Shown here: piece by piece, positions 63,408-64,000 of the stretch
Layout: the number at the start of each line of letters is the position of its first letter
Numbering within the stretch: position 1 is the stretch's first letter
Assembly (NCBI RefSeq): GCF_026236535.1
Contig: NZ_JAHTMW010000028.1
Coordinates: forward strand, 31,792-95,791
Reading direction: 5' to 3'
DNA: 64,000 bases
Source: Streptomyces sp. SKN60
Lineage (GTDB): Bacteria; Actinomycetota; Actinomycetes; Streptomycetales; Streptomycetaceae
Made by a program: the position numbers and the translations under genes
Notes under the pieces: model-generated
The model's database searches: none
Told to the model about the DNA's origin: nothing
What the model saw: the letters and a program-made list of their open reading frames with translations, nothing else

Positions 63408-63806
63408 TCAGTCCACGACCGCGAAGCCGTCCAGTTCCACCAGGGCCTGATCGTCCCACAGCCGTACGACACCGATCACGGCCATCGCCGGATAGTCCCG
63501 GCCCGCCAACCGGTGCCAGATGCGGCCGAGTTCGGGCGCGTGGTGGCGGTAGTCGGCGACGTCCGTGGCGTACACGGTGACCCGCGCGAGGTCGGCGGGC
63601 GAGCCCCCGGCGTGGCGCAGCGCCACGAGGAGGTTCGTGAGCGCCGTCTCGAACTGCTCGGGCAGCGTCCCGCCGGTCACCTTGCCGTCCCGGTCGAGAC
63701 TGGTCTGCCCGGCCAGGAAGACGAGCCGGCTGCCGGTGGCGGTGACGGCGTGGCTGAAGCCGGTGGGCGGGGAGAGGTCGGCGGGGTTGTGGCGGTGCAG
63801 GCTCAT
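63408..63806 (-). CDS. RidA/YjgF-family protein (atypical)
   Basis: This 132-residue protein has the YjgF/YER057c fold: LVFLAGQTSLDRDGKV, then FETALTNLLVALRHAGGSPADLARVTVY. The position of the substrate-binding Arg of RidA (usually YPAR) is Met here (DYPAMAVIGV), so it belongs outside the classical enamine/imine deaminase group. The ATG at 63806 follows GCAGGAGG; the longer frame is a GC-rich artefact. It is first in a likely two-gene unit with the hydrolase-fold protein, suggesting a shared small-molecule pathway. Confidence 0.82.
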   Translation of the reverse strand: MSLHRHNPADLSPPTGFSHAVTATGSRLVFLAGQTSLDRDGKVTGGTLPEQFETALTNLLVALRHAGGSPADLARVTVYATDVADYRHHAPELGRIWHRLAGRDYPAMAVIGVVRLWDDQALVELDGFAVVD

Positions 63807-63924
63807 GGGGTGCCTCCTGCGGGGGCGGGGGCGGCTGCAGTGGGGTCGGGGGCCGCGTCCGGCGCGGGCGCCGGGCCGGGGGTGGGGGCGGGGGGCCCGG
63901 CGCTCGCCGGCGAGCGGCCCTCCC

Positions 63925-64000
63925 AACGGCCAGAACCGCACCCTGCTCGACGCCCTGCGCGCGGACTTCGCCGCGTCCGGCCTCGACCTGCCGGTCTACT
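63925..64000 (+). pseudogene. Ferrochelatase-like fragment without N-terminus (cut by window end)
   Basis: The last 76 bases read, in one frame, NGQNRTLLDALRADF and then ASGLDLPVY, which closely resembles the ferrochelatase segment that follows GGVSPI in actinobacterial HemH. The roughly 65 residues that should precede it (with LLLLSFGGPEG) are not encoded upstream: 63815-63924 is a G-rich stretch without an in-frame start. It is therefore either a 5'-truncated remnant, a frameshifted gene or an assembly join. The window ends before this can be settled. Confidence 0.4.

Noticed and set aside
63815..63900. G-rich stretch as a regulatory or quadruplex element
   Set aside because: It may form quadruplexes, but it lies upstream of the RidA-fold gene beside a questionable gene fragment, and low-complexity GC runs are frequent here. 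No specific function can be supported.

Overview
The window is chromosomal DNA of a high-GC actinomycete, almost certainly a Streptomyces. The GC content is very high with strong third-position bias, GTG and TTG starts follow AGGAGG-like sites, and the flanks match from memory a Streptomyces coelicolor neighbourhood (roughly SCO5998-SCO6026: fatty-acid oxidation subunit, amino-acid permease, dxs, xylFGH with its ROK regulator, ngcEFG, aconitase, a MurA paralogue). No tRNA, rRNA, CRISPR array, integrase, transposase or insertion sequence was seen.

Region 1 (1-23.2 kb) is core metabolism: the 3' end of a fused 3-hydroxyacyl-CoA dehydrogenase, an NYN-domain protein, an APC-family permease and dxs, then two sugar-uptake systems. 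These are a xylose-type ABC transporter (xylFGH) behind a ROK regulator, and an NgcEFG-type N-acetylglucosamine/chitobiose-like transporter divergent from a secreted GH92 alpha-mannosidase. Aconitase, a VOC-fold protein and an XRE-MurA fusion close the region. Most transcription units end in strong hairpins, and several promoters carry clear palindromes.

Region 2 (23.2-59.8 kb) is a defence island placed directly after the MurA gene. It holds a coupled pair (two-segment membrane protein plus NB-ARC/TPR STAND NTPase), a 1664-residue DUF4011-helicase-Vsr-like nuclease protein, a beta-family protein and a complete type 2 BREX (Pgl) system: pglW, pglX, pglY, pglZ, brxD and brxHI. Extra genes are threaded through the BREX locus: an XRE/DUF397 regulator pair, two small coupled ORFs, a nuclease-like DUF2075 helicase before pglY, an AIPR abortive-infection-type protein between pglZ and brxD, and a 42-residue membrane peptide after brxHI. 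A second nuclease-like DUF2075 helicase closes the island on the opposite strand. At least five proteins carry PD-(D/E)xK- or Vsr-like putative nuclease modules. The target-recognition part of pglX is visibly poorer in GC than its flanks, which suggests mosaic exchange of specificity.

Region 3 (59.9-64 kb) returns to ordinary genes: a secreted low-complexity protein, a 14-segment MFS exporter, an alpha/beta-hydrolase-fold protein that lacks the usual catalytic histidine, a RidA-fold protein that lacks the usual substrate arginine, and, at the very edge, a short ferrochelatase-like fragment without a recognisable N-terminus.

The best candidate for something new is the composite island itself: a BREX-2 core with an embedded AIPR gene, bracketing DUF2075 nuclease-helicases and its own XRE/DUF397 regulator, beside the membrane-protein/STAND pair that shares a glycine-rich motif.
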